Source: an uncultured Flammeovirgaceae bacterium (GTDB lineage Bacteria; Bacteroidota; Bacteroidia; Cytophagales; Cyclobacteriaceae). From it: a stretch of DNA of 9,140 bases. Made by a program: the position numbers and the translations under genes. Positions 1 through 5,773 of the stretch are shown here, piece by piece. The notes below the pieces were generated by a model. That model saw only the letters and a program-made list of their open reading frames with translations. It was not told the DNA's origin and made no database searches. Positions within the stretch are counted from its first letter, which is position 1. Each line of letters opens with the position of its first letter. The stretch is from positions 1-9,140 of the forward strand of contig CAMLLI010000107.1 of NCBI GenBank assembly GCA_946480685.1. Direction: 5' to 3'.

Positions 1-16
1 TGTGCTCTTCCGATCT
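1..16 (+). other. Illumina adapter remnant at contig end
   Basis: The first 16 bases, TGTGCTCTTCCGATCT, are identical to the 3' end of the Illumina TruSeq read-2 adapter; the reverse complement AGATCGGAAGAGCACA is the usual adapter-trimming sequence. Genomic sequence starts at about 17. The DUF58 reading frame runs through these bases without a stop, so an automatic annotation would add about five false residues (reading roughly Q-I-G-R-A) to that partial protein. The bases also show that this edge is a true contig end and not an arbitrary cut. Confidence 0.95.
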
Positions 17-482
17 GTGCATGCAGAAAGCGCATGAACTGCTGCTGCTCGAACCGTGGCTGTATCTCCGTGATTTCTTTTTCATTCACAGTATATAGTC
101 CAAAAGCATCACTTTGTTTGCGCGCCAGGTAGGCGAGGGCCGCGATCATTACCTTGGCATACTGAAATTTATTTAGTCCGCCTTCGGTATAAGTCATCGA
201 GTGACTGGCATCCAGCATGAACTTGACTGTAATGTTTGTCTCAATGTCTGCCTGGCGTATATAGTATCGACCAGAACGAGCATACATTTTCCAGTCGAGC
301 ATGCGCAGGTCATCACCGGGTTCGTAACTCCTGTACTGGCTGAACTCCTGTCCCGCACCTACACTCTGACTTTTGTTACTACCGCTCATGAATCCTTCCA
401 CGATCACGCGCGCGATCAGTTCCAACCCGTTTACGGTGTTGATCACTTCCGGCTTGAGTAACGATCGTATCTCTGGATTCAT
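17..482 (-). CDS. DUF58 domain protein, N-terminal part (3' end missing)
   Basis: I translated the minus strand from the ATG at 482-480 and got 155 codons before the adapter. The protein starts MNPEIRSLLKPEV. It carries the DUF58 signature at about residues 46-69: E-F, then Y-R-x-Y-x-P-G-D-D-x-R, then D-W and A-R. A von Willebrand-like segment, DASHSM, follows at 91-96, with D91, S93 and S95 placed like a DxSxS metal-ion site. Family members are usually about 290-310 residues, so roughly half is missing. It starts 24 bp after the moxR stop and is surely co-transcribed with it. In this family of operons the DUF58 protein is thought to be a partner or substrate of the MoxR ATPase, and BatA-like membrane proteins often follow. 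No Shine-Dalgarno sequence precedes the start. The domain call is firm; the molecular role is not known. Confidence 0.9.
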
Positions 483-493
483 CTTTCAGATAT

Positions 494-505
494 AGTATAT
501 ATACT
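494..505. repeat. 12-bp AT palindrome in the moxR-DUF58 gap
   Basis: AGTATATATACT is a perfect 12-bp palindrome and fills half of the 24-bp gap between the moxR stop codon and the DUF58 start. It could be an operator, a weak RNA hairpin affecting DUF58 translation, or chance: TATATA is common throughout this window. Confidence 0.3.
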
Positions 506-506
506 T

Positions 507-1496
507 CTATAACGATTTTGCCTGCGAGCGTACGTGCTCCAGCAAATGTTTTGTAACCAGGTCTGACGTAACGCCTTCAGCCTCTGCTCGGAAGTTCATG
601 AGGATACGATGACGAAGTACCGGATAGGCTACACGCTCAATGTCGTCTGCCGTAACAGCGAAATTACCATGCAGCAGCGCACGTGCTTTAGCGGTCATGA
701 TCATGGCTTGTCCCGCACGCGGACCTGCTCCCCAACGCACCCATTCTTTTACATACGGTGTGCTGGAGTCAGGACGTGTCAACCGTACTATACTCGCTAC
801 GCGTTCAATCAACTCGCGACTGATATGTACTTCGCGTACTAAGCCTTGTGCTTCTTTTATCTCGCGGCCTTCCAATACTTTATTGATCTGCGTAGTTTTT
901 CTTCCGGTCGTGGCTGCAAGTATTTCTGTTTCTTCTTCGGCTGTAGGATAACCGATTTTTATATATAGCAGGAAGCGGTCGAGCTGTGCTTCCGGTAGTG
1001 GAAATGTACCGGCTTGTTCAATCGGGTTTTGTGTAGCGAGTATAAAGAAAGGTTTCTCCAATGGATACGTTACACCACCATACGTTACTGAAAACTCCTG
1101 CATGGCTTCCAGTAATGCTGACTGGGTTTTAGGCGATGTACGGTTGATCTCATCCGCCAGTATAATATTCGTGAAGATCGGACCTTTGTTAAATTTGAAG
1201 AATCGTTTACCCGTAGTATGATCTTCCTCCAGAACTTCCGTACCAATAATATCGGAAGGCATCAGGTCCGGTGTAAACTGAATCCGTCTGAAGGGTAAAT
1301 CTATAGCTTCTGAGAGCGACCGGATCATTAGTGTTTTGGCAAGACCGGGTACACCTTCGAGTAAAGCATGTCCACCAGCCAGAAACGTAATGAGTAACTG
1401 ATCGACAGTTTCACTCTGCCCGACAATTACTTTCCCGATCTCTTGTTTCAAAGCACCGAGCTTGTTGATGATGCTCCGCACGGATTCTTCTTTCAT
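507..1496 (-). CDS. moxR: MoxR-family AAA+ ATPase
   Basis: This 329-residue cytoplasmic ATPase has the normal family length and all the AAA+ elements in order: Walker A GVPGLAKT (48-55), Walker B IILADEIN (111-118), sensor 1 ATQNP (154-158), arginine-finger region LDRF (172-175) and sensor 2 GPRAGQAM (258-265). MoxR ATPases are thought to act as chaperones that mature or activate protein complexes, usually with von Willebrand-domain partners encoded next to them. The DUF58 gene immediately downstream fits that pattern and resembles the MRP subfamily of MoxR operons. The ATG at 1496 has no Shine-Dalgarno sequence. Its leader is instead an A/C-rich octamer array ending 1 nt before the start codon. 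The 119-bp gap to the upstream DUF4159 gene contains no recognisable terminator, so the three genes probably form one operon. The target of this ATPase cannot be read from the sequence. Confidence 0.95.
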   Translation of the reverse strand: MKEESVRSIINKLGALKQEIGKVIVGQSETVDQLLITFLAGGHALLEGVPGLAKTLMIRSLSEAIDLPFRRIQFTPDLMPSDIIGTEVLEEDHTTGKRFFKFNKGPIFTNIILADEINRTSPKTQSALLEAMQEFSVTYGGVTYPLEKPFFILATQNPIEQAGTFPLPEAQLDRFLLYIKIGYPTAEEETEILAATTGRKTTQINKVLEGREIKEAQGLVREVHISRELIERVASIVRLTRPDSSTPYVKEWVRWGAGPRAGQAMIMTAKARALLHGNFAVTADDIERVAYPVLRHRILMNFRAEAEGVTSDLVTKHLLEHVRSQAKSL

Positions 1497-1497
1497 T

Positions 1498-1556
1498 GTG
1501 TTGAGGTGTTTACGTGTGTACGTGTTTTAGTTGTGTTTAGGTGTGTATGTGTTTAT
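1498..1556. repeat. Octamer tandem array, GTGTKTAY, seven units
   Basis: Plus-strand units are GTGTTGAG (1498), GTGTTTAC (1506), GTGTGTAC (1514), GTGTTTTA (1522), then a 3-nt interruption, GTGTTTAG (1533), GTGTGTAT (1541) and GTGTTTAT (1549). On the transcribed strand the consensus is about RTAAACAC, giving the moxR mRNA an unstructured A/C-rich leader that ends 1 nt before the ATG. The units are degenerate, so the array is not freshly expanded. Confidence 0.85.
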
Positions 1557-1574
1557 GTTAATGCGATCTATACT

Positions 1575-1616
1575 TTACTTCTTACTCCTTACTCCTTACT
1601 TCTTACTTCTTACTTC
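1575..1616. repeat. Heptamer tandem array, TTACTYC, six units
   Basis: Six head-to-tail 7-bp units occupy 42 bp: TTACTTC, TTACTCC, TTACTCC, TTACTTC, TTACTTC, TTACTTC. The last base overlaps the stop codon (1616-1618) of the DUF4159 gene. Read on the gene strand, the unit is GAAGTAA or GGAGTAA. Because 7 is not a multiple of 3, TAA recurs in all three frames, and the GGAGTAA units create AAGGAG, which resembles a Shine-Dalgarno core. A matching six-unit array lies at 5545-5586. Confidence 0.9.
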
Positions 1617-2239
1617 TATCTCATCAACGCATACATCACTATATTCACACTGAACCTCGTGTTGTCTATTCTATAGAAGCGTTTGTTTCGGAAGTCGTAG
1701 TCCCATTCGCAGCCGTAGTCTTTGTTGCTGTAGAGTATGCCGATCTTGCCGTTTATCTCTATAGCTTTCAGGTAATCGTGTACGATGTCATCGCCCCAGC
1801 CATTTAGCTCCTGTGAAGTTGTCGGTGGACCTTCGAACTGGAAGAACATGGAATATATAGGATGATTATTTGGAATTTTCTTTAGCGCGTTGGCTCCGAA
1901 AATTACTTCCATTTGTGATTCGAACGACTTGGCAAAGAGTCCGTCAATATCATGGTTGCAGTCGTCTACAAATACAAAGCCTCCGTTGCGTACATACTTT
2001 TCAAAGTTGGCTCGCTCAGCCGCAGTAAATTCTACCAGTTTGTGGCCACTCAGGTAACAGAATGGGCAACTAAAGATCTTATCACTGCTCAACGGAATTA
2101 TATTCTCCTGCATATCTACCTTCAATGTAGTATACTCGATCAGGGAGTTGAGCACGTTCGAGGGCATGCGCTGGTCTACATCCCAGTCACCTGACTCATA
2201 TTGAAGGCGCGTAAAGAAAAACTTGTTAGCCGCGTACAT
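1616..2239 (-). CDS. DUF4159 domain protein
   Basis: This 207-residue protein is recognised as DUF4159 from its opening block FFFTRLQYESGDWD (7-20), the segment IFSCPFCYLSGH (55-66), the GGFVFVDDCNHD block (86-97), HPIY (126-129) and a C-terminal aromatic stretch. The family has a predicted glutamine-amidotransferase-like fold, but no enzymatic activity that I know of. There is no signal peptide or membrane segment, so it is probably cytoplasmic, though some relatives have N-terminal extensions. The ATG at 2239 is the only possible start in this frame: an in-frame TGA lies three codons upstream. An 11-codon reading frame starting about 20 nt upstream overlaps this start in another frame. DUF4159 genes commonly sit beside MoxR and DUF58 genes in Bacteroidota, as here, so a role in that module is inferred. 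No convincing promoter was found between it and the terminator at 2332-2358. Confidence 0.85.
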   Translation of the reverse strand: MYAANKFFFTRLQYESGDWDVDQRMPSNVLNSLIEYTTLKVDMQENIIPLSSDKIFSCPFCYLSGHKLVEFTAAERANFEKYVRNGGFVFVDDCNHDIDGLFAKSFESQMEVIFGANALKKIPNNHPIYSMFFQFEGPPTTSQELNGWGDDIVHDYLKAIEINGKIGILYSNKDYGCEWDYDFRNKRFYRIDNTRFSVNIVMYALMR

Positions 2240-2331
2240 AGCGTATCAATGGCAAGTTCATTTTTTCCGTCAAACGAAAAAAGAAAATTATATAAGTGGA
2301 TACTGCAACGAGTTCGGAATGCTGAAAATGA

Positions 2332-2358
2332 AAAGTCCCCGGCCGTGCCAGGGACTTT
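2332..2358 (-). terminator. Intrinsic terminator after tldE copy 1
   Basis: Two arms, AAAGTCCC (2332-2339) and GGGACTTT (2351-2358), pair perfectly over 8 bp. Beyond one C-A mismatch, GGC and GCC add 3 bp around a CGT loop. On the minus strand the hairpin is followed by a T-rich tail, TTTTCATTTTC. It begins 21 nt after the tldE stop codon. It separates the tld genes from the DUF4159-moxR-DUF58 group. Confidence 0.85.
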
Positions 2359-2379
2359 ATCACATGTATAGCTTTCGGA

Positions 2380-3714
2380 TCAGATCGCGTCTGATAAACT
2401 GGTGAATGTAAAGTCGCGGATCTTCATCGGAGGAATCAGGTAATTATTGTTTGATTCCACGCTTACTGTACGCTCAACTTTACCGAGTTCTTCCAGGTTA
2501 TTCAGCATAATGATCGGACTTTCGTTGAAACGGAAGTTCTTGATCGGGTGCATGATCTTTCCGTTCTCGATATAGAATGTACCATCGCGGGTCAAACCGG
2601 TCAGCAATAACGTCTGGGGGTCAACATCGCGTATATACCAGAGGCGTGTAACGAGTATACCTTTCTTGGTGCCGGCAATTAAGTCTTGTAGCGATTTGGT
2701 GCCACCCTCCATAATAAAGCTGTCGGGAGCCGGTATAGCTTTAACACCTTTCTTTTGTGCCCAGTAGCGTGAGTAGGTGAAGTTCTTTACAACACCTTTT
2801 TCGATCCACGTTGTTTTTTCCTGTGGGCGACCGTCACCATTCCAGGTGCTTGTTGGTAATTCCGGATGCAGCGGATCAGAATATATAGTTACGCGCTCGT
2901 CCATCAACTTTTCGCCAAGCCTTGTTTTACCACCGGCTTTGCTAAACGAACTGCGACCTTCATCGGCTTGCCGTGCATCGAGATCGAACAGAATACGCTC
3001 GAGTAATACTGCCGCTGCAGCAGGCTCGAGTATCACCGTATATTTACCAGGCTCGATTGCTTTGGCCGCAGCCGACTTCATACTTTTCTGCGTGGCAATT
3101 TCCGTTGCTGCCTTGGTATCAAGCTTGGTAATATCATTATACCCGCGTGTAGCATATCCGGAACCTGTACCATCGGCTGTGCGTGCCGTAACCGAGAAGT
3201 TTACATTCGTGAACGTATTATAGGCAAATAAACCTTTCGAGTTCATCATGGCTGCGAAGCCTTTGTTGTCTTCGAGGAAACCCGCTGCTACCTGTTTGTT
3301 GTCTCTGGATACCTGCAGACTTTGCGCGACAGCATCGGTGCGTTGCTTGGGAGTTATAGCAGCTGTTGCCGGAACATAAGTAATAGCATCGGTATATTTC
3401 TGCGGTTCGAGAAACGGAACGAACTCCGGATTTTCCGGTGCAAGCTGTGCAAGCTCTTCGGCACGTCTCACTACTTTTTCAAGTGATGCATCATCAAACT
3501 CATTGATGGTAGCGGTGCCAAGTTTTTTACCAAACGCAGAAGACACCACGAGTGTAGTCTGACTTACGTTTCCACTGGTAGATACCGCGTTGCGTGCATA
3601 CCGGATGTTCCCGCTATCAACACCGGATATATTTACCTCGCATTGCTCTGCTTTGGAATAGCTCAGTACTTTTTTCAGTAAAGCCTGTGCTTCATCTTTT
3701 GTAAGTATAGGCAT
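2380..3714 (-). CDS. tldE: TldE/PmbA-type protein, copy 1 (non-catalytic subunit)
   Basis: At 444 residues it has the normal TldE/PmbA length. In E. coli, TldE pairs with the zinc peptidase TldD; the heterodimer processes microcin B17 and degrades the antitoxin CcdA, and only TldD carries the catalytic metal site. Here the segment IEPGKYTVILEP (220-231) aligns with VEPGKYDLILDP of the neighbouring TldD. Downstream of it, the positions of TldD's catalytic H, E and second H are E, R and D, so this protein cannot hold the HExxxH zinc site. Other recognisable blocks are ARQADEGRS (247-255), LTRDGTFYIENG (374-385) and NFRFNESPIIML (393-404). There is no signal peptide. The ATG lies 4 nt after the tldD copy 1 stop, which implies translational coupling and a shared complex. 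The paralogue at 5774-7108 has the same length. The substrate is unknown. Confidence 0.93.
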   Translation of the reverse strand: MPILTKDEAQALLKKVLSYSKAEQCEVNISGVDSGNIRYARNAVSTSGNVSQTTLVVSSAFGKKLGTATINEFDDASLEKVVRRAEELAQLAPENPEFVPFLEPQKYTDAITYVPATAAITPKQRTDAVAQSLQVSRDNKQVAAGFLEDNKGFAAMMNSKGLFAYNTFTNVNFSVTARTADGTGSGYATRGYNDITKLDTKAATEIATQKSMKSAAAKAIEPGKYTVILEPAAAAVLLERILFDLDARQADEGRSSFSKAGGKTRLGEKLMDERVTIYSDPLHPELPTSTWNGDGRPQEKTTWIEKGVVKNFTYSRYWAQKKGVKAIPAPDSFIMEGGTKSLQDLIAGTKKGILVTRLWYIRDVDPQTLLLTGLTRDGTFYIENGKIMHPIKNFRFNESPIIMLNNLEELGKVERTVSVESNNNYLIPPMKIRDFTFTSLSDAI

Positions 3715-3718
3715 AGTA

Positions 3719-5356
3719 TTATCCGATGTTTCGTGATGTGTTTATAACATTTACTCCTTTGAAGTGTGTAGTGGCTGAACCATGTGATACGGCACTGGAC
3801 TGCATCGGCTGGCCTTTACCATCGAAGAACGATCCTCCGAGACGATAATCCGATTCATCGGCTATACCCGCTACCGAGTTCCAGAACTCCTGCGTGTTCG
3901 ATTGATAGGCTACATCTTTCAGCATACCTACGATCTTACCATTCTTGATCTCGTAATACAACTGGCCGCCAAACTGGAAGTTATAGCGTTGCTGGTCGAT
4001 GGAGAAAGAACCATCGCCAATGATATATATACCTTTCTCTACATTTTTGATGAGATCGTCTACGCTGCGTTTTTCTTTGCTTGCCTGCAGCGATACATTT
4101 GGCATGCGCTGGAATTGGACACTGCTCCAGCTATCGGCATAGCAGCAGCCTTGCGATGCATTGAGACCGATGATGTGCGCCTGATCGCGTATAGTCTGGT
4201 AATTCACCAATATACCATCCTTCACCAGGTCCCAGCGACCACATGGCACACCTTCGTCATCATACCCTACAGCACCGAGTGAACCAACCTGTTGTTTATC
4301 GGCAAACAGGTTTACATTCTTATTACCGAAGTTGAATTTTTTGGATTGCCATTTGTCAAGTGTTAAGAAACTTGTTCCGGCAAAGTTAGCTTCGTATCCA
4401 AGTACACGATCAAGTTCAGTCGGGTGACCAACCGATTCGTGAATGGTTAACCACAAGTGAGAAGGATCAAGTATCAGATCATATTTACCCGGCTCTACTG
4501 ATTTAGCTTTCAGTTTTTCTCCGGCTTGTTGTGCACCTAAGCGTGCATCTTCAATCATATCATAGCGGCCTTTATATAATGTTGTAGGACCGCTGATCTT
4601 ATCCTGAGGACGAGCGTATAAATATTCATAGCCCATACCCATCGGTGCACTCAAGGCATTGCGTGTCTCGAATTTACCCGTGGCAGCATCGATCTTCGTA
4701 ATGAAGAATGTAGGCCAGATGCGATGTATATCCTGGTCGATATAGGAACCATCGGTTGATGCAAAATATTTTTGTTCGTTAACTGTAAACAGGAAAGAGT
4801 TAATATAGTTTGCTCCGCCTTTTATAGCAGCATCGTTTACACCGAGCAGGAGATCTACCTTTTCTTTTACCGGTACTTCGAACGAATTTTTTTCGATCGG
4901 TGCTTTCCAGCTTACTTCACCAACACCTTTCTGCGGAACAAGTTTAACAGGCTCAGTAAGTAAACGTGAATTTTCTTTGGCGATGGTTGCGGCAAGCTCT
5001 GCAGCTTTAGCAATACTGTCTTTGTCCAGCTTATCCGTTGCAGCAAAGCCCCAGCCGCCATTCGCGATCACGCGTATACCCATACCGTAAGACTCGGTAT
5101 TTACAATGTTCTGTACTTTGTCTTCACGTGTAATAACAAACTGGTTGAGATAGCGACCGATGCGTACATCGGTATAGGTAGCACCTTTGGAACGCGCAGC
5201 ATTGAGTGCTACATCGGCCATCTGTTTTTTCTGCGCTACATCAACAGTCTCTAGCGCCCGCTCGGGAGGAATGGGGTTCCCGAAGGAGGGAATCCCCGCC
5301 AGCACAGCAGCTGATGCTCCCATGCCTGCAAGCTGAATAAAATCTCTGCGTTTCAT
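3719..5356 (-). CDS. tldD: Tat-exported TldD-family zinc peptidase, copy 1
   Basis: This 545-residue protein is longer than E. coli TldD (about 480), partly through an N-terminal twin-arginine signal: MKRRDFIQLAG followed by a small-residue hydrophobic stretch to about residue 26, with a plausible cleavage before NPIPP. The TldD N-terminal domain follows. The catalytic motif is HESVGH (H306, E307, H311), with GYEANFAGTSFL after it and GAVGYDDEG at 361-369. A vicinal cysteine pair, C404-C405, is shared with copy 2. The C-terminal block has DGKGQP (512-517) and AVSHGSATT (522-530). The cysteine that completes the zinc site in E. coli TldD, near its C-terminus, has no obvious counterpart here. 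The ATG at 5356 is chosen because it places the RR motif at residues 3-4. There is no Shine-Dalgarno sequence. It is probably transcribed with tldE copy 1 from the candidate promoter at 5379-5410. The extracytoplasmic substrate is unknown. Confidence 0.93.
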   Translation of the reverse strand: MKRRDFIQLAGMGASAAVLAGIPSFGNPIPPERALETVDVAQKKQMADVALNAARSKGATYTDVRIGRYLNQFVITREDKVQNIVNTESYGMGIRVIANGGWGFAATDKLDKDSIAKAAELAATIAKENSRLLTEPVKLVPQKGVGEVSWKAPIEKNSFEVPVKEKVDLLLGVNDAAIKGGANYINSFLFTVNEQKYFASTDGSYIDQDIHRIWPTFFITKIDAATGKFETRNALSAPMGMGYEYLYARPQDKISGPTTLYKGRYDMIEDARLGAQQAGEKLKAKSVEPGKYDLILDPSHLWLTIHESVGHPTELDRVLGYEANFAGTSFLTLDKWQSKKFNFGNKNVNLFADKQQVGSLGAVGYDDEGVPCGRWDLVKDGILVNYQTIRDQAHIIGLNASQGCCYADSWSSVQFQRMPNVSLQASKEKRSVDDLIKNVEKGIYIIGDGSFSIDQQRYNFQFGGQLYYEIKNGKIVGMLKDVAYQSNTQEFWNSVAGIADESDYRLGGSFFDGKGQPMQSSAVSHGSATTHFKGVNVINTSRNIG

Positions 5357-5378
5357 AATGAGTTATTTGTGGGATGAG

Positions 5379-5410
5379 TAAATATATAGCAATATGTAAA
5401 ATCGTTTCAA
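5379..5410 (-). promoter_or_regulatory. tldD: Candidate Bacteroidota-type promoter for tldD copy 1
   Basis: On the minus strand, TTG (5410-5408) is followed after 21 nt by TATATTTA (5386-5379). This resembles the Bacteroidota pattern of TTTG at -33 and TAnnTTTG at -7, with the last G replaced by A. Transcription would begin about 15 nt before the start codon, leaving a short leader. The match is imperfect in AT-rich sequence, so confidence is low, but a terminator upstream and a gene downstream make a promoter in this gap likely. Confidence 0.3.
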
Positions 5411-5493
5411 GATATAGAATAGTTTTTCGCTTATCCAACGGAAGGCGGTGAAAGTAGTTGCGAGCCATGAGCTTTGAGCTGTGAGGGCTCCAG

Positions 5494-5616
5494 GCTGCAA
5501 GCTTCTGGCTACAGGATGAGTAAGGTATATTATGATTGCGCTTCTTACTCCTTACTCTTTACTCCTTACTCTTTACTTCTTACTTCTCAATAGCTGCGAG
5601 CTGCTAGCTTCTGGCT
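5494..5616. repeat. Two 17-bp direct repeats flanking the heptamer array
   Basis: GCTGCAAGCTTCTGGCT (5494-5510) and GCTGCTAGCTTCTGGCT (5600-5616) match at 16 of 17 bases in the same orientation, one on each side of the heptamer array. Nearby sequence has further GAGCT and GCTGC fragments, and the second copy runs into CTGGCTGCCAG, a 5-bp inverted repeat with one central base. This looks like a degenerate dispersed repeat family and not an insertion sequence: no transposase or target duplication is visible. Confidence 0.6.
5545..5586. repeat. Heptamer tandem array, TTACTYY, six units
   Basis: Units are TTACTCC, TTACTCT, TTACTCC, TTACTCT, TTACTTC, TTACTTC: 42 bp, the same length, unit number and orientation as the array at 1575-1616, with one new variant (TTACTCT). 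The alternating CC/CT units suggest a 14-bp duplication step. It lies about 190 bp upstream of the tldD copy 1 start. Confidence 0.88.
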
Positions 5617-5685
5617 GCCAGACGTGTGGGATAGAGGGAACGGGAGTGAGTGTAATATGTTTGGGGTATTTTTGTCGGTATATTT

Positions 5686-5713
5686 ATCTGCGTTAATCTG
5701 TGTTTTCTGCGGG
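5686..5713. repeat. Degenerate 9-10-bp repeat of the TCTGCGTTA type
   Basis: ATCTGCGTTA, ATCTGTGTTT and TCTGCGGG follow one another, with TCTG at 5687, 5697 and 5706. I recall similar TCTGYGTTA-type strings from intergenic DNA of many unrelated bacteria. It ends just downstream of the tldE copy 2 terminator. Confidence 0.5.
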
Positions 5714-5724
5714 CAAGAATGAAA

Positions 5725-5753
5725 AGAGGCTGTTCGGTGTTGGAACAGCCTCT
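5725..5753 (-). terminator. Intrinsic terminator after tldE copy 2
   Basis: AGAGGCTGTTC (5725-5735) and GAACAGCCTCT (5743-5753) form a perfect 11-bp stem with a 7-nt loop. On the minus strand the stem is followed by TTTTCATTC. It starts 20 nt after the tldE copy 2 stop, nearly the same spacing as the terminator of copy 1, although the stem sequences are unrelated. Confidence 0.88.
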
Positions 5754-5773
5754 GGTAAATTTCAGATCAAATT

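Larger units (their letters stand above)
5357..5773. other. 417-bp intergenic region packed with short repeats
   Basis: No credible gene lies here; the short frames overlapping it have no recognisable protein features. From the tldD copy 1 side it holds the candidate promoter (5379-5410), a G/C-richer part with the repeated AGCTTCTGGCT core (5494-5616), a heptamer array (5545-5586), a 9-10-bp period repeat (5686-5713) and the terminator of tldE copy 2 (5725-5753). The part at 5617-5685 shows nothing beyond purine-rich plus-strand sequence. Confidence 0.7.

Noticed and set aside
5241..5468. 75-codon minus-strand frame overlapping the tldD copy 1 start
   Set aside because: It runs out of frame through the Tat signal region and has no family resemblance; the tldD start is well supported by copy 2.
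1575..5586. CRISPR arrays
   Set aside because: The repeats are 7-8 bp and head to tail without unique spacers.
5619..5628. Second adapter fragment, CAGACGTGTG
   Set aside because: Only 10 bases match, and the next bases do not continue the adapter; it lies inside ordinary intergenic sequence.
5357..5773. Insertion sequence remnant
   Set aside because: No transposase fragment, terminal inverted repeats or target duplication could be seen; the content is short-period repeats plus a terminator.
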